From: a virus
Strand: one strand, 5' to 3'
DNA: 22,481 nt
IMG/VR virus record: IMGVR_UViG_3300002460_000040
Coordinates: 27,460 to 49,940 of that record
Below are positions 6,536 to 13,229 of this stretch, in pieces; the first letter of the stretch is position 1, and each line of letters starts with the position of its first letter. Both the position numbers and the translations under genes were made by a program. The notes under the pieces are model-generated. The model made no database searches. It worked only from the letters and a program-made list of their open reading frames with translations, and was not told where the DNA came from.

Positions 6536-7222
6536 ATGAATCAAAATATTTGGAAACTGGAGGTCTCTGGGAACTCTCTGGAGGTTCCTGGGAATTCCTT
6601 GGAAATCCCTGGGGACTCTCTAGAGGTCCCTGGGAATTCCATGGCAGAAGAACCTCAAAAGGCGGTTGTGAAAATCACCTCCCCGATATTCAAAACGATT
6701 TTTGATAGAGTGAAAAAATATCGGATCGAAAAGGGATTGTTTCGACAAAGGTTCAGAAAAATTAAGAAAGGCGTATTTCAACATGGATTTCCTCTTTCTA
6801 ATGTGATCTGGGATTTGAGGGATCAAAACATCAGGACATTAAGGGTAACAGTAGCCACAGCCATATCGCAAGGAAAGGCCGCTACGACTTTGGCCAGAGA
6901 TCTTAAAGCTCTCACGTTCACAGGTCTATTATCAAAATCAGAGCTCGAAACATTGACTTTACCGCGCGGCGTTTATAAATCCGCTTATAAGAACGCTCTC
7001 AGGATGATCAGGACCGAAACCAATAATGCATATACAGAAGCTGAATTAGAATTTGCCCGGGAGAAAGGATATAAAAAGATGTGGAACGTTTCCCCGGGTC
7101 ATTCGGTGGTTGATGCATGCGATGATCTTGATGGAAAGATTTTCGATCCAGATGATGTTCCATATCCCATCCATCCTAATGATCTTTGTTTTTTGACAAC
7201 AGTTATCCCGGAGATAGGATGA
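6536..7222 (+). CDS. MuF-domain minor head protein (C-terminal half), with N-terminal heptapeptide repeats
   Basis: The 228-residue product begins with a low-complexity stretch of four heptapeptides of form LEV(S/P)G(N/D)S at residues 8-35. A helical region (SPIFKTIFDRVKKYRIEKGL, VIWDLRDQNIRTLRVTVATA) follows, then the MuF signature ALRMIRTETNNAYTEAELEF...KMWNVSPGHSVVDACDDLDGK with PIHPND near the end. MuF proteins are minor capsid components ejected or placed inside the prohead. AAGGAAA upstream supports ATG 6536. A second in-frame ATG at 6641, right after the repeats, would give a product without them (MAEEPQKAVV). The 21-bp repeat separates this half from the upstream half and may have split an originally single gene. 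Confidence 0.72.
   Translation: MNQNIWKLEVSGNSLEVPGNSLEIPGDSLEVPGNSMAEEPQKAVVKITSPIFKTIFDRVKKYRIEKGLFRQRFRKIKKGVFQHGFPLSNVIWDLRDQNIRTLRVTVATAISQGKAATTLARDLKALTFTGLLSKSELETLTLPRGVYKSAYKNALRMIRTETNNAYTEAELEFAREKGYKKMWNVSPGHSVVDACDDLDGKIFDPDDVPYPIHPNDLCFLTTVIPEIG
6557..6640 (+). repeat. Four tandem 21-bp repeats (eight ~10.5-bp half units)
   Basis: Units lie at 6557-6577, 6578-6598, 6599-6619 and 6620-6640. The consensus half units are CTGGAGGTCC (10 bp) and CTGGGAATTCC (11 bp), alternating. Each 21-bp unit encodes one heptapeptide in the reading frame of the MuF gene. Units 2 and 4 contain the palindrome GGAATTCC, and three of the four carry a (G/A)GAGGT ribosome-site-like string. Confidence 0.9.
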
Positions 7223-7239
7223 ACCTTACCTTCCTTTAA

Positions 7240-8214
7240 ATGAGAATTTTGATTTCAGGCATAACGGGTTTTTGTGGATCACACCTTGCCGAATTTTGCA
7301 TTGGCAAAGGATGCGTCGTATTCGGCCCATTCAGGCAACGCAGCCGTATGGAAAATATTGAGCACATTAGAGATGAAATATGGCTTAGGGAATGCGATAT
7401 GACTGATCCGAATGCCACTGAATCATTAGTGAAATGGGCTAAACCTAATATCGTATTTCATCTGGCCGCCCAAAGTTTTGTAGGCGGATCTTGGGACAAT
7501 GCCGCTTCCACTATCAGAACGAACATTTATTGCCAATTAAATCTTCTGGAAGCGATAAGAAAATTAAAGATGGATGTTGTTGTGATCATCGCTGGATCGA
7601 GCGAAGAATATGGGATAGTCACGCCCGAAGAATGTCCAATTCGAGAGACAGCGGAATTGAAACCGACATCTCCCTATGGACTGAGCAAAGTGGCGCAAGA
7701 TTTGATGGGTCGTCAATATTATGAAAGTTATGGGATGAGAATTATAAGATGCAGAGCGTTTAACCATGAAGGACCTCGCAGAGGCGAACAGTTTGTGATA
7801 TCCAATTTCGCCAAACAAATCGTTGAAATTGAAAACGGTATGAAAGAACCGGTAATCGATGTCGGCAATTTGGATTCCGAAAGGGATTTTACAGACGTAC
7901 GTGATGTCATACGGGCTTATTGGTTATTGGCTGAAAAAGGAGACCCTGGAGATGTTTACAACATATGCAGCGGAATATCTGTTAAGATCAAGGATGTTTT
8001 GCAATCTCTTATAAAACAATCCGCGTATAACGGCAATATAGATATAAAACCGGATGAGAGCAGGATGAGGCCATCGGATATCCCATTTTTAAGAGGATCT
8101 AACGAAAAAATTGCCGGTAAAATCAAATGGAACCCGGTTATTCAAATAGATGAAACATGGCAGAACATGATGGCTTATTGGAGATTAAAAATAAAAAGTA
8201 AAAAAAGATCTTGA
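7240..8214 (+). CDS. GDP-mannose 4,6-dehydratase-like SDR enzyme
   Basis: An extended short-chain dehydrogenase of 324 residues. The NAD(P)-binding motif GITGFCGSH lies at residues 7-15, FHLAAQSFVGGSW follows, then GSSEEYG at 119-125 and the catalytic pair Tyr146/Lys150 in SPYGLSK. RCRAFNHEGPRRGEQFVISN and the run VGNLDSERDFTDVRDVIRAY are characteristic of GDP-mannose 4,6-dehydratase and its close relative GDP-6-deoxy-lyxo-4-hexulose reductase. The former makes GDP-4-keto-6-deoxymannose, the precursor of GDP-fucose, rhamnose-type sugars and perosamine. It is full length with all key residues present, so probably active. No good ribosome site precedes ATG 7240, which starts 17 bases after the MuF gene. 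A sugar-nucleotide enzyme between head genes is unusual; it may feed glycan modification together with the later sugar genes. Confidence 0.85.
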   Translation: MRILISGITGFCGSHLAEFCIGKGCVVFGPFRQRSRMENIEHIRDEIWLRECDMTDPNATESLVKWAKPNIVFHLAAQSFVGGSWDNAASTIRTNIYCQLNLLEAIRKLKMDVVVIIAGSSEEYGIVTPEECPIRETAELKPTSPYGLSKVAQDLMGRQYYESYGMRIIRCRAFNHEGPRRGEQFVISNFAKQIVEIENGMKEPVIDVGNLDSERDFTDVRDVIRAYWLLAEKGDPGDVYNICSGISVKIKDVLQSLIKQSAYNGNIDIKPDESRMRPSDIPFLRGSNEKIAGKIKWNPVIQIDETWQNMMAYWRLKIKSKKRS

Positions 8215-8239
8215 CAAAGTCATAAATGGACAATAGTAT
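8211..8239 (+). promoter_or_regulatory. Candidate sigma70-type promoter
   Basis: A perfect -35 hexamer TTGACA at 8211-8216 is separated by 17 bases from TAGTAT at 8234-8239, which matches four of six -10 consensus positions. The -35 overlaps the stop of the dehydratase gene. A start near 8246 would give a transcript of about 230 bases ending at the hairpin terminator 8442-8477. AT-rich DNA produces such matches by chance, so confidence is limited. Confidence 0.35.
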
Positions 8240-8411
8240 TAAAGTAGATCAGATAAATGCATTGATCAATAAATGGATTCGCATGAATAAATGGGGCGAG
8301 ATATTTTTGTCTTTTCAGAATGGTCATATCACGAATGTAAAAATAGCGGAAACGGTTAGAGGAGAACGATTGGAATCTATAATTCAGGAAAAATCAATTC
8401 CATCGGGTTAA
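8226..8411 (+). CDS. Small protein of unknown function, 61 aa (DUF2292/YezD-like appearance)
   Basis: A 61-residue frame starts 11 bases after the dehydratase stop. The sequence has an N-terminal helix (IKVDQINALINKWIRMNKWG) and then a beta-like part, EIFLSFQNGHITNVKIAETV. This resembles the short phage and bacterial family in which a strand-turn-strand 'hxhxFQNGxIxxhxhxExV' follows a helix (DUF2292-like). The function of that family is unknown. No clear ribosome site is seen, so the start is uncertain; it may be translated by read-on from the dehydratase gene. A candidate promoter overlaps its 5' end and a terminator follows 31 bases after the stop. Confidence 0.6.
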   Translation: MDNSIKVDQINALINKWIRMNKWGEIFLSFQNGHITNVKIAETVRGERLESIIQEKSIPSG

Positions 8412-8441
8412 TTTACATTTCGTGCTATTGAAAAAATCAAG

Positions 8442-8477
8442 GCATCCAATCACATGGTGATGGGTGCATTTTTTTAT
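8442..8477 (+). terminator. Rho-independent terminator
   Basis: GCATCCAATCAC (8442-8453) pairs with GTGATGGGTGC (8457-8467) around the loop ATG. The stem has one G-U pair and one bulged A, and ATTTTTTTATC follows. An A-run just before the stem (AAAAAAT at 8431-8437) means it could also stop - strand transcription. It closes the packaging part of the operon before the protease/scaffold gene. Confidence 0.72.
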
Positions 8478-8502
8478 CTTTTTATGATCAGGATTTAATT
8501 TC

Positions 8503-10068
8503 ATGCCGTGGCAGATAGAAGACGTAGATCGGTTCAAAAAAGGATTATCGCTTAAAGGCAAACGCAAGTGGGTTGCGATAGCTAATTCTACTTTGACCAG
8601 ATGCCAAAAAAATGGCGGTTCGGATTGCGAAGCGATGGCCATTAAAATCGCCAATGGATTTGTGAAGGAGAATGAAATGAAAACTCAAGAACAAGAAGAG
8701 AAAGCTGAGTTTTACAGATTCAGACAAAAAGACCCTAAAGAATATGTTCGATTCAGGGTCCAAGACGCAAAACCTGGGATTAGATTGGTGATTGGATTTA
8801 AACGCGACGGTGGTTCCGAAACACAATCAGTTTTATTTGATAAAGAAAAATTTACCGTAATTCAAGCCAAGAAATGGCTTGAAGATCATGATATGAAAAC
8901 AACTGGAATGGAAGAAAATATGAATAAAAGTCGCAATTTTCACGACATTACTCAAATGGATATGCTTGAAGTAATTGAAGATGAAAAAGATCCTAAGAAA
9001 AGAGAATTCGTCGTCACGTTTCTAAAAGAAGGTCCTGGAAACAAACTCCATAAAAATTACTATAAACGAAGCGCTTTGAATTCGGCAAAAAAATTGTTAG
9101 AAAGCCGGCGTAAGATGTTTTTCAATCATGCTGATAATATAGATAATCCCAACAGAGATTTGAGAGACTGGGCCAGCTCCGTCCAAGAAGCATGGGTGGA
9201 AGAATCTGCTTCTAATGTTTTTTTGAAAGGACGTGTTAAAGTATATGATGAATGGCTTTGGTCCAGAGGAAAAGAAGCCGCTTCCGAATTGGCTCTAAGC
9301 ATTGAAGGAAAAGGGATCGGTTCTGGAGAAAAGATAAAGGTTGATGGTGAAGAATTCAATGCCATAGAAAAAATAGCTTTTCTGAATGGCGTTAACTGGG
9401 TTCCATATCCAGGAAATGCCAGTATGGGAGTAGAGCTTGTTGAAGAAAACAAATCTAAGGAGGATGCTGAAATGACATTTGAGGAATTGAAAGAAAAATT
9501 CGCATTGATGACTGATGACGAAAAAAAGGAATTTTTAAAAGAAAATCAGCCGAGCTCTGATCGAGATGAATCACATGATGAAAAATCAAAAATAGAGATC
9601 AAAAAGCTTGCTGAGCAAATCAAAACAATGGAATCACGTACGACAAAAACATCCGAAGATACTGAAAAAGTTAAATCGGAAAATATTGCCTTAGCCAATA
9701 AATTAGAAGCATATGAAATCAAAGAACGTCAAAACGCCAAGAAAGAATTGATTGAATCGCTTCTTGCCAAATCCAAATTGAAAGATGAGCATAAAACCGA
9801 GGCTTTTCGAAGTATCCTTCTGGCTCTAGCCGAAAGAAAAGAAGGAGAAAAAATCGTGACGATCGCAGATCAGGCGAAAGTATTGATTGATGATCGCGAG
9901 AAGATATGTATCGCTGAAAAAGCAGATGTGAATAGTCCTGGAAGTGGATCAGGTGGAAAAGAACTATCTGAGAGAGAACAGCAGGATCAATTCAATAAGA
10001 ACATATTTGGAATTGATACAAGTCTCCCTATTGAAAAAAAGAAAGGAGATGGCACTGAAGATGAATAA
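8503..10068 (+). CDS. Prohead protease/scaffold fusion with N-terminal ChaB-like and accessory domains
   Basis: The 521-residue protein has four visible parts. Residues 1-55 (MPWQIEDVDRFKKGLSLKGK, WVAIANSTLTRC) form the small ChaB-like helical domain often found in front of phage proteases. Residues 65-130 (YRFRQKDPKEYVRFRVQD, LFDKEKFTVIQAKKWLEDH) are a second phage-associated domain. Residues 150-320 look like a prohead serine protease, with MFFNHAD (His209) and ELALSIEGKG (Ser266) as likely catalytic positions. From 325 on lies an acidic, coiled-coil-rich scaffold (EDTEKVKSENIALANKLEAY). The protease would mature the head by cleaving scaffold. AGGA precedes ATG 8503, just after the terminator. 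Its place before decoration and capsid genes agrees. Catalytic residues are assigned by pattern only. The alternative is an inactive scaffold. Confidence 0.62.
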   Translation: MPWQIEDVDRFKKGLSLKGKRKWVAIANSTLTRCQKNGGSDCEAMAIKIANGFVKENEMKTQEQEEKAEFYRFRQKDPKEYVRFRVQDAKPGIRLVIGFKRDGGSETQSVLFDKEKFTVIQAKKWLEDHDMKTTGMEENMNKSRNFHDITQMDMLEVIEDEKDPKKREFVVTFLKEGPGNKLHKNYYKRSALNSAKKLLESRRKMFFNHADNIDNPNRDLRDWASSVQEAWVEESASNVFLKGRVKVYDEWLWSRGKEAASELALSIEGKGIGSGEKIKVDGEEFNAIEKIAFLNGVNWVPYPGNASMGVELVEENKSKEDAEMTFEELKEKFALMTDDEKKEFLKENQPSSDRDESHDEKSKIEIKKLAEQIKTMESRTTKTSEDTEKVKSENIALANKLEAYEIKERQNAKKELIESLLAKSKLKDEHKTEAFRSILLALAERKEGEKIVTIADQAKVLIDDREKICIAEKADVNSPGSGSGGKELSEREQQDQFNKNIFGIDTSLPIEKKKGDGTEDE

Positions 10069-10153
10069 TGATTTATATTGCAGGACGGGCTGTTTAATCG
10101 GAATAACCGAATTTTTGAGCTCTCCTGATTAAATAAGATAAAAGGAGAAGAAA

Positions 10154-11137
10154 ATGACGCAACAAGCGCAGGCTTTTGATCATGAAGGCGAGATTCAAAT
10201 GATTATTCCAAAAGCGAGCACGGATATTTCCTCGGGAGATTATGTCGTTATGCCAAGAAATTCAGACCCTATCTCCAGAGCCAGGTTAGGAGGTGAAAGC
10301 AGAATTAGTCCTGTTGGCGCCACATGGAATTCCCAATGGGGAGCAGGAATTTGTGATACAGACTTTACCACCAATACTGTCGGTTCTACAAAATATGCGG
10401 CTCCCACATCTGATGAAGCTTTGCCAGTTATCAGGCGCGGTGTGGTTCGATTGGCGATTAGTCAAACAAGCGGCCAAAAAGGAGATAAAGTCATATATTC
10501 AAGCGGAGCAACCGGAGCCCAAGTATTTAAAATCAACAATTTCCGGCAGGATGTAGCGGTTGGCGAAATATATGAGGATTTTTCTGGAGCAACGGCAAAT
10601 GACGTTCAACCAGTATTTCTCTATGAGAAAGATATTGGTGGCCGGGATATCCATTTTTGGCTTGGCAATCGTGTTCTTCAAGGATGCAAGATTAAAATGC
10701 ATTCGGTTAACACCCAAAAATCAAGTCAAGTGAATGCAGGAGCCACCGGAGAAGTCAATCTTCTGGTAATCAAAGGAAAACTTCAGTCAGTAGCTAGAGT
10801 AACCGACTTAGTTGTTGGAGCGATCAATCCTACTGGACAAAGCGCGGTCAGGTTTTACTGGCTGGCTGTCAAGGCTTCTGTAACTGGAGGGGCGGTTGCA
10901 TTTACCAAAGAAACATGCACCGGGCCTTTTAGCGCGTTTGCTTCATGGACGAATTCGGGGATCAGTGCTGGCATGATGATCCCAATCACATGGACTTCAA
11001 ACATGGTTCCTGTAGCGCTCCTAGTTGGATGGTCCAATACGCAAGTCTCAATTGGCAATAATAGGATTTTGAATCTAACCGGCGCATTTTTGCCGAATGG
11101 AACAACGGTAGTTGATCACGAAAAATGGTATCTATAA
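10154..11137 (+). CDS. Probable capsid decoration/structural protein
   Basis: The 327-residue protein is preceded by AAAAGGAG at a good distance. The N-terminal half (residues 10-190) is rich in beta strand, glycine and threonine: ISSGDYVVMPRNSDP, ALPVIRRGVVRLAI, SGQKGDKVIYSSGATGAQVF, RQDVAVGEIYEDF. This resembles the DUF2190-type decoration proteins found between the protease and major capsid genes, which sit on the outside of the shell. The C-terminal half (GEVNLLVIKGKLQSVARVTD, AVRFYWLAVKASV, SWTNSGISAGMMIPITW) looks like an added beta-sandwich and is not recognised. It has no signal peptide or membrane helix. Structural role is likely; the exact family is uncertain. It is followed by the repeat array at 11151-11292. 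Confidence 0.5.
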   Translation: MTQQAQAFDHEGEIQMIIPKASTDISSGDYVVMPRNSDPISRARLGGESRISPVGATWNSQWGAGICDTDFTTNTVGSTKYAAPTSDEALPVIRRGVVRLAISQTSGQKGDKVIYSSGATGAQVFKINNFRQDVAVGEIYEDFSGATANDVQPVFLYEKDIGGRDIHFWLGNRVLQGCKIKMHSVNTQKSSQVNAGATGEVNLLVIKGKLQSVARVTDLVVGAINPTGQSAVRFYWLAVKASVTGGAVAFTKETCTGPFSAFASWTNSGISAGMMIPITWTSNMVPVALLVGWSNTQVSIGNNRILNLTGAFLPNGTTVVDHEKWYL

Positions 11138-11150
11138 GATCTTTCAAATA

Positions 11151-11292
11151 AAACATTTGAGAAGATCTGAAAGGATTTGAGGGGATCTGAAGGGATATTA
11201 GGACGCCTGAGGGCTTTTGAATAACCTTTCTGGAGGGCCTGAAAACGCCGAAGGATCCCTGAAGACCCCTCAATAATCCTCAAAGGCCGTAA
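11151..11292 (+). repeat. Array of 10-bp phased repeats, consensus ~AGGGATCTGA
   Basis: Seven units sit at exact 10-bp steps from 11151: AAACATTTGA, GAAGATCTGA, AAGGATTTGA, GGGGATCTGA, AGGGATATTA, GGACGCCTGA, GGGCTTTTGA. After a 22-base interruption (11221-11242, ending CCTGA) the phase resumes with AAACGCCGAA, GGATCCCTGA, AGACCCCTCA, ATAATCCTCA and AAGGCCGTAA. The array fills most of the 196 bases between the decoration-like gene and the first DUF115 gene. I see no ORF in it and no ordinary terminator. Confidence 0.75.
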
Positions 11293-11333
11293 ATAAACCC
11301 ATAATGGGCATATTTCATAGCGTTATATAAATT

Positions 11334-12395
11334 ATGGACCTAACACAAGAACAATCTCTTGCTATGGATTTCCTCGGTGATATGTCAAATCTCCTGACGA
11401 AGGAAAATAGAAATGATGTGTGGCAATCCAATATAATCGCCAATCGTAAATATTTCAAAAAAGGCAATCCTGATTTAACGGGTTTGACATCATTTATTGT
11501 AGCTGCTGGACCAAGCCTTGAAAAAAACGCGCATATCCTTAATGATATTTCAGAAAGAGGAGTGATAGTTTGTGTTGATGCTGCTCTCAGATATCTTTTT
11601 AAAAAAGGAGTGCGTCCTGAATTTTGTCTTTGCATAGATGGGTCTGAAAAGATGTTCGAGATGGTGAAAGAATGCGATACATCAGGGATAATCCTGGTCA
11701 CCACCCCATCGGCAGATCCTCATTTAATAGATTATTGGCGCGGACCAAGATGGTTTTTTACAACTCCATACCTCAATACAGATAAAAAGTTTAATCATAG
11801 GCATCTGACCAGGATCGTTAAAGCTAAAAAGGAACTAAAACCTGGAGATGAATTATTTTTGAACCAAGAATATGAGGTTGAATTCGAGGGAGTCAATCCC
11901 ATCGTTATGTGCGGTGGAAATGTAAGCACTTGCGCTCATCATTTCGCTCTTCAATATCTTAAATCTCAACAAGTGGTTTTCGTGGGTCTTGATCTTTCTT
12001 GGAAGTTTCAATCTCATCATTATGCCGGCAAAGAACACATGAATAACGTGATCGATAGGACCACGGTGGGCGTTGGCCTTCATGAAGACATTGATGGAAA
12101 AAATGTGTTCACGAATTTAAGTTTGCTTGGATTCAAAAGATGGCATGAAGCCATGGCCAGACAATTCGCCGGGACCGTCATAAATGCCACGGAAGGCGGC
12201 ATATTCGGAATTGAATTGGATGCAAAAACTCAACAATATAGAAAAGCGGATTTTATAGAGTTTTTGACATTATCTGAAGCAATAAAAAAATACGCGCCCA
12301 AACGCGATAGAGTATTCATACCACCCCAAGAACTTTTCGAGAAAAATGGACATGAAGATGCAGACGATGAACATGATGATGCAAGCAGCCAATAA
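11334..12395 (+). CDS. DUF115/MptE-like protein (Maf glycosyltransferase-related), copy 1
   Basis: The 353-residue product carries the DUF115 (6-hydroxymethylpterin pyrophosphokinase MptE-like) signature: FIVAAGPSLEKN, then VCVDAALRYLFKKGVRPEF and CIDGSEKM, followed by VMCGGNVSTCAHHFALQYLK and VVFVGLDLSWKF. The family includes archaeal MptE, a pterin pyrophosphokinase, and bacterial Maf proteins, which transfer CMP-activated nonulosonic acids to flagellin. A CMP-sugar synthetase in the same operon favours the Maf-like reading, but this is inference. The C-terminus is strongly acidic (GHEDADDEHDDASSQ) and overlaps the next gene by 50 bases. It has no clear ribosome site and follows the 10-bp repeat array. 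It and its neighbour stand between the decoration-like and major capsid genes, an unusual place for enzymes. Confidence 0.72.
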   Translation: MDLTQEQSLAMDFLGDMSNLLTKENRNDVWQSNIIANRKYFKKGNPDLTGLTSFIVAAGPSLEKNAHILNDISERGVIVCVDAALRYLFKKGVRPEFCLCIDGSEKMFEMVKECDTSGIILVTTPSADPHLIDYWRGPRWFFTTPYLNTDKKFNHRHLTRIVKAKKELKPGDELFLNQEYEVEFEGVNPIVMCGGNVSTCAHHFALQYLKSQQVVFVGLDLSWKFQSHHYAGKEHMNNVIDRTTVGVGLHEDIDGKNVFTNLSLLGFKRWHEAMARQFAGTVINATEGGIFGIELDAKTQQYRKADFIEFLTLSEAIKKYAPKRDRVFIPPQELFEKNGHEDADDEHDDASSQ

Positions 12396-13215
12396 ACTAG
12401 TTGAAGAAGAAATATTCAGGACGCGAACCATCAGGACCCTTGTTAAGAAAAAAGATGGCTGGATGGATAATGCTAAAGAAAATTCTTCTTTCATACAAAA
12501 TACAATCACCGATCTTTGGAAAGACAATGGGAATGAAAAAGGGATTGCATGCGCCGCTGGACCGAGTTTATCCGAAGATTTATTCGATTTGCGATTGGAA
12601 AGAAAAAATGCAGAATTGATCTGTGTTGATGCCGCGCTCAAATTCCTTCTGAATAATGATATCGAACCGGACTATTGTTTTTCATCAGATGATAATTTTG
12701 AAATCATGAAAATGTTGGATGTAGGCCGCGTTAAAACGAAATTGATCGCCAATGTGATAATCCATCCTCTTGTGAATGATGTTTGGAAAGGGGATGGAAT
12801 TTTTTGGTTCATCATGGCCAATAACGCTTATGATCTCGATAATAAAGCCATGATCCAAGATATGCATGCAATAGCGACAAGAGTAGGAGCCAATATTATT
12901 CCAGGAGGGAATGTCAGCAGTCTCATGAATGGATTCATGCTTTCTGTCAGGAATATTAACAAATTGATTCTTTATGGTCATGATTTTTGTTGGAAAACTG
13001 ATATGTATTGCGGTGGAAATCATAAAAACCTTGAAAAAATAAGAATAGAAACTGAAAGAAATGCAGGAACCTTGTTTGAAACGATCAATACCAAAGGCGA
13101 AACTGTTTTAACGAACAATAGCCTTAAATCGTTTTGCGCATGGCATAAACAGAATCTCTCACGCATGAGGAATAGGATCGAAAACAGAACTACAAGCACT
13201 ATACTTGAAATTTAA
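12346..13215 (+). CDS. DUF115/MptE-like protein (Maf glycosyltransferase-related), copy 2
   Basis: A 289-residue paralogue of the preceding gene. The shared blocks are CAAGPSLSEDL, ELICVDAALKFLLNNDIEPDY, SSDDNFEIMKM, IIPGGNVSSLMNGF, LILYGHDFCWKTDMYCGG and VLTNNSLKSFCAWHKQNLS, matching AAGPSL, VCVDAALRYLF, CIDGS, GGNVS, VGLDLSW and VFTNLSLLGFKRWHEA of copy 1. The N-terminus is methionine-rich (MDMKMQTMNMMMQ) because it reads the GATGA-rich tract that gives copy 1 its acidic tail, so the true start among several ATGs is uncertain. Translation is probably coupled to copy 1. The stop is 14 bases before the major capsid start, and the AAGGAGG of that gene follows at once, so the pair is co-transcribed with the capsid gene. 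Likely role: transfer or recognition of an activated sugar; unproven. Confidence 0.7.
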   Translation: MDMKMQTMNMMMQAANKLVEEEIFRTRTIRTLVKKKDGWMDNAKENSSFIQNTITDLWKDNGNEKGIACAAGPSLSEDLFDLRLERKNAELICVDAALKFLLNNDIEPDYCFSSDDNFEIMKMLDVGRVKTKLIANVIIHPLVNDVWKGDGIFWFIMANNAYDLDNKAMIQDMHAIATRVGANIIPGGNVSSLMNGFMLSVRNINKLILYGHDFCWKTDMYCGGNHKNLEKIRIETERNAGTLFETINTKGETVLTNNSLKSFCAWHKQNLSRMRNRIENRTTSTILEI

Positions 13216-13229
13216 GGAGGAAACGGCAA

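Noticed and set aside
6505-6705. 66-codon + strand frame through the 21-bp repeat (W-E-F-rich)
   Set aside because: Open only because the repeat has no stops in several frames; it ends inside the MuF gene.
10061-10133. 23-codon frame and a weak hairpin (TCGG/CCGA then ATTTTTG) between the protease and decoration-like genes
   Set aside because: Four-base stem is too weak to call a terminator, and the ORF is short with a poorly spaced ribosome site.
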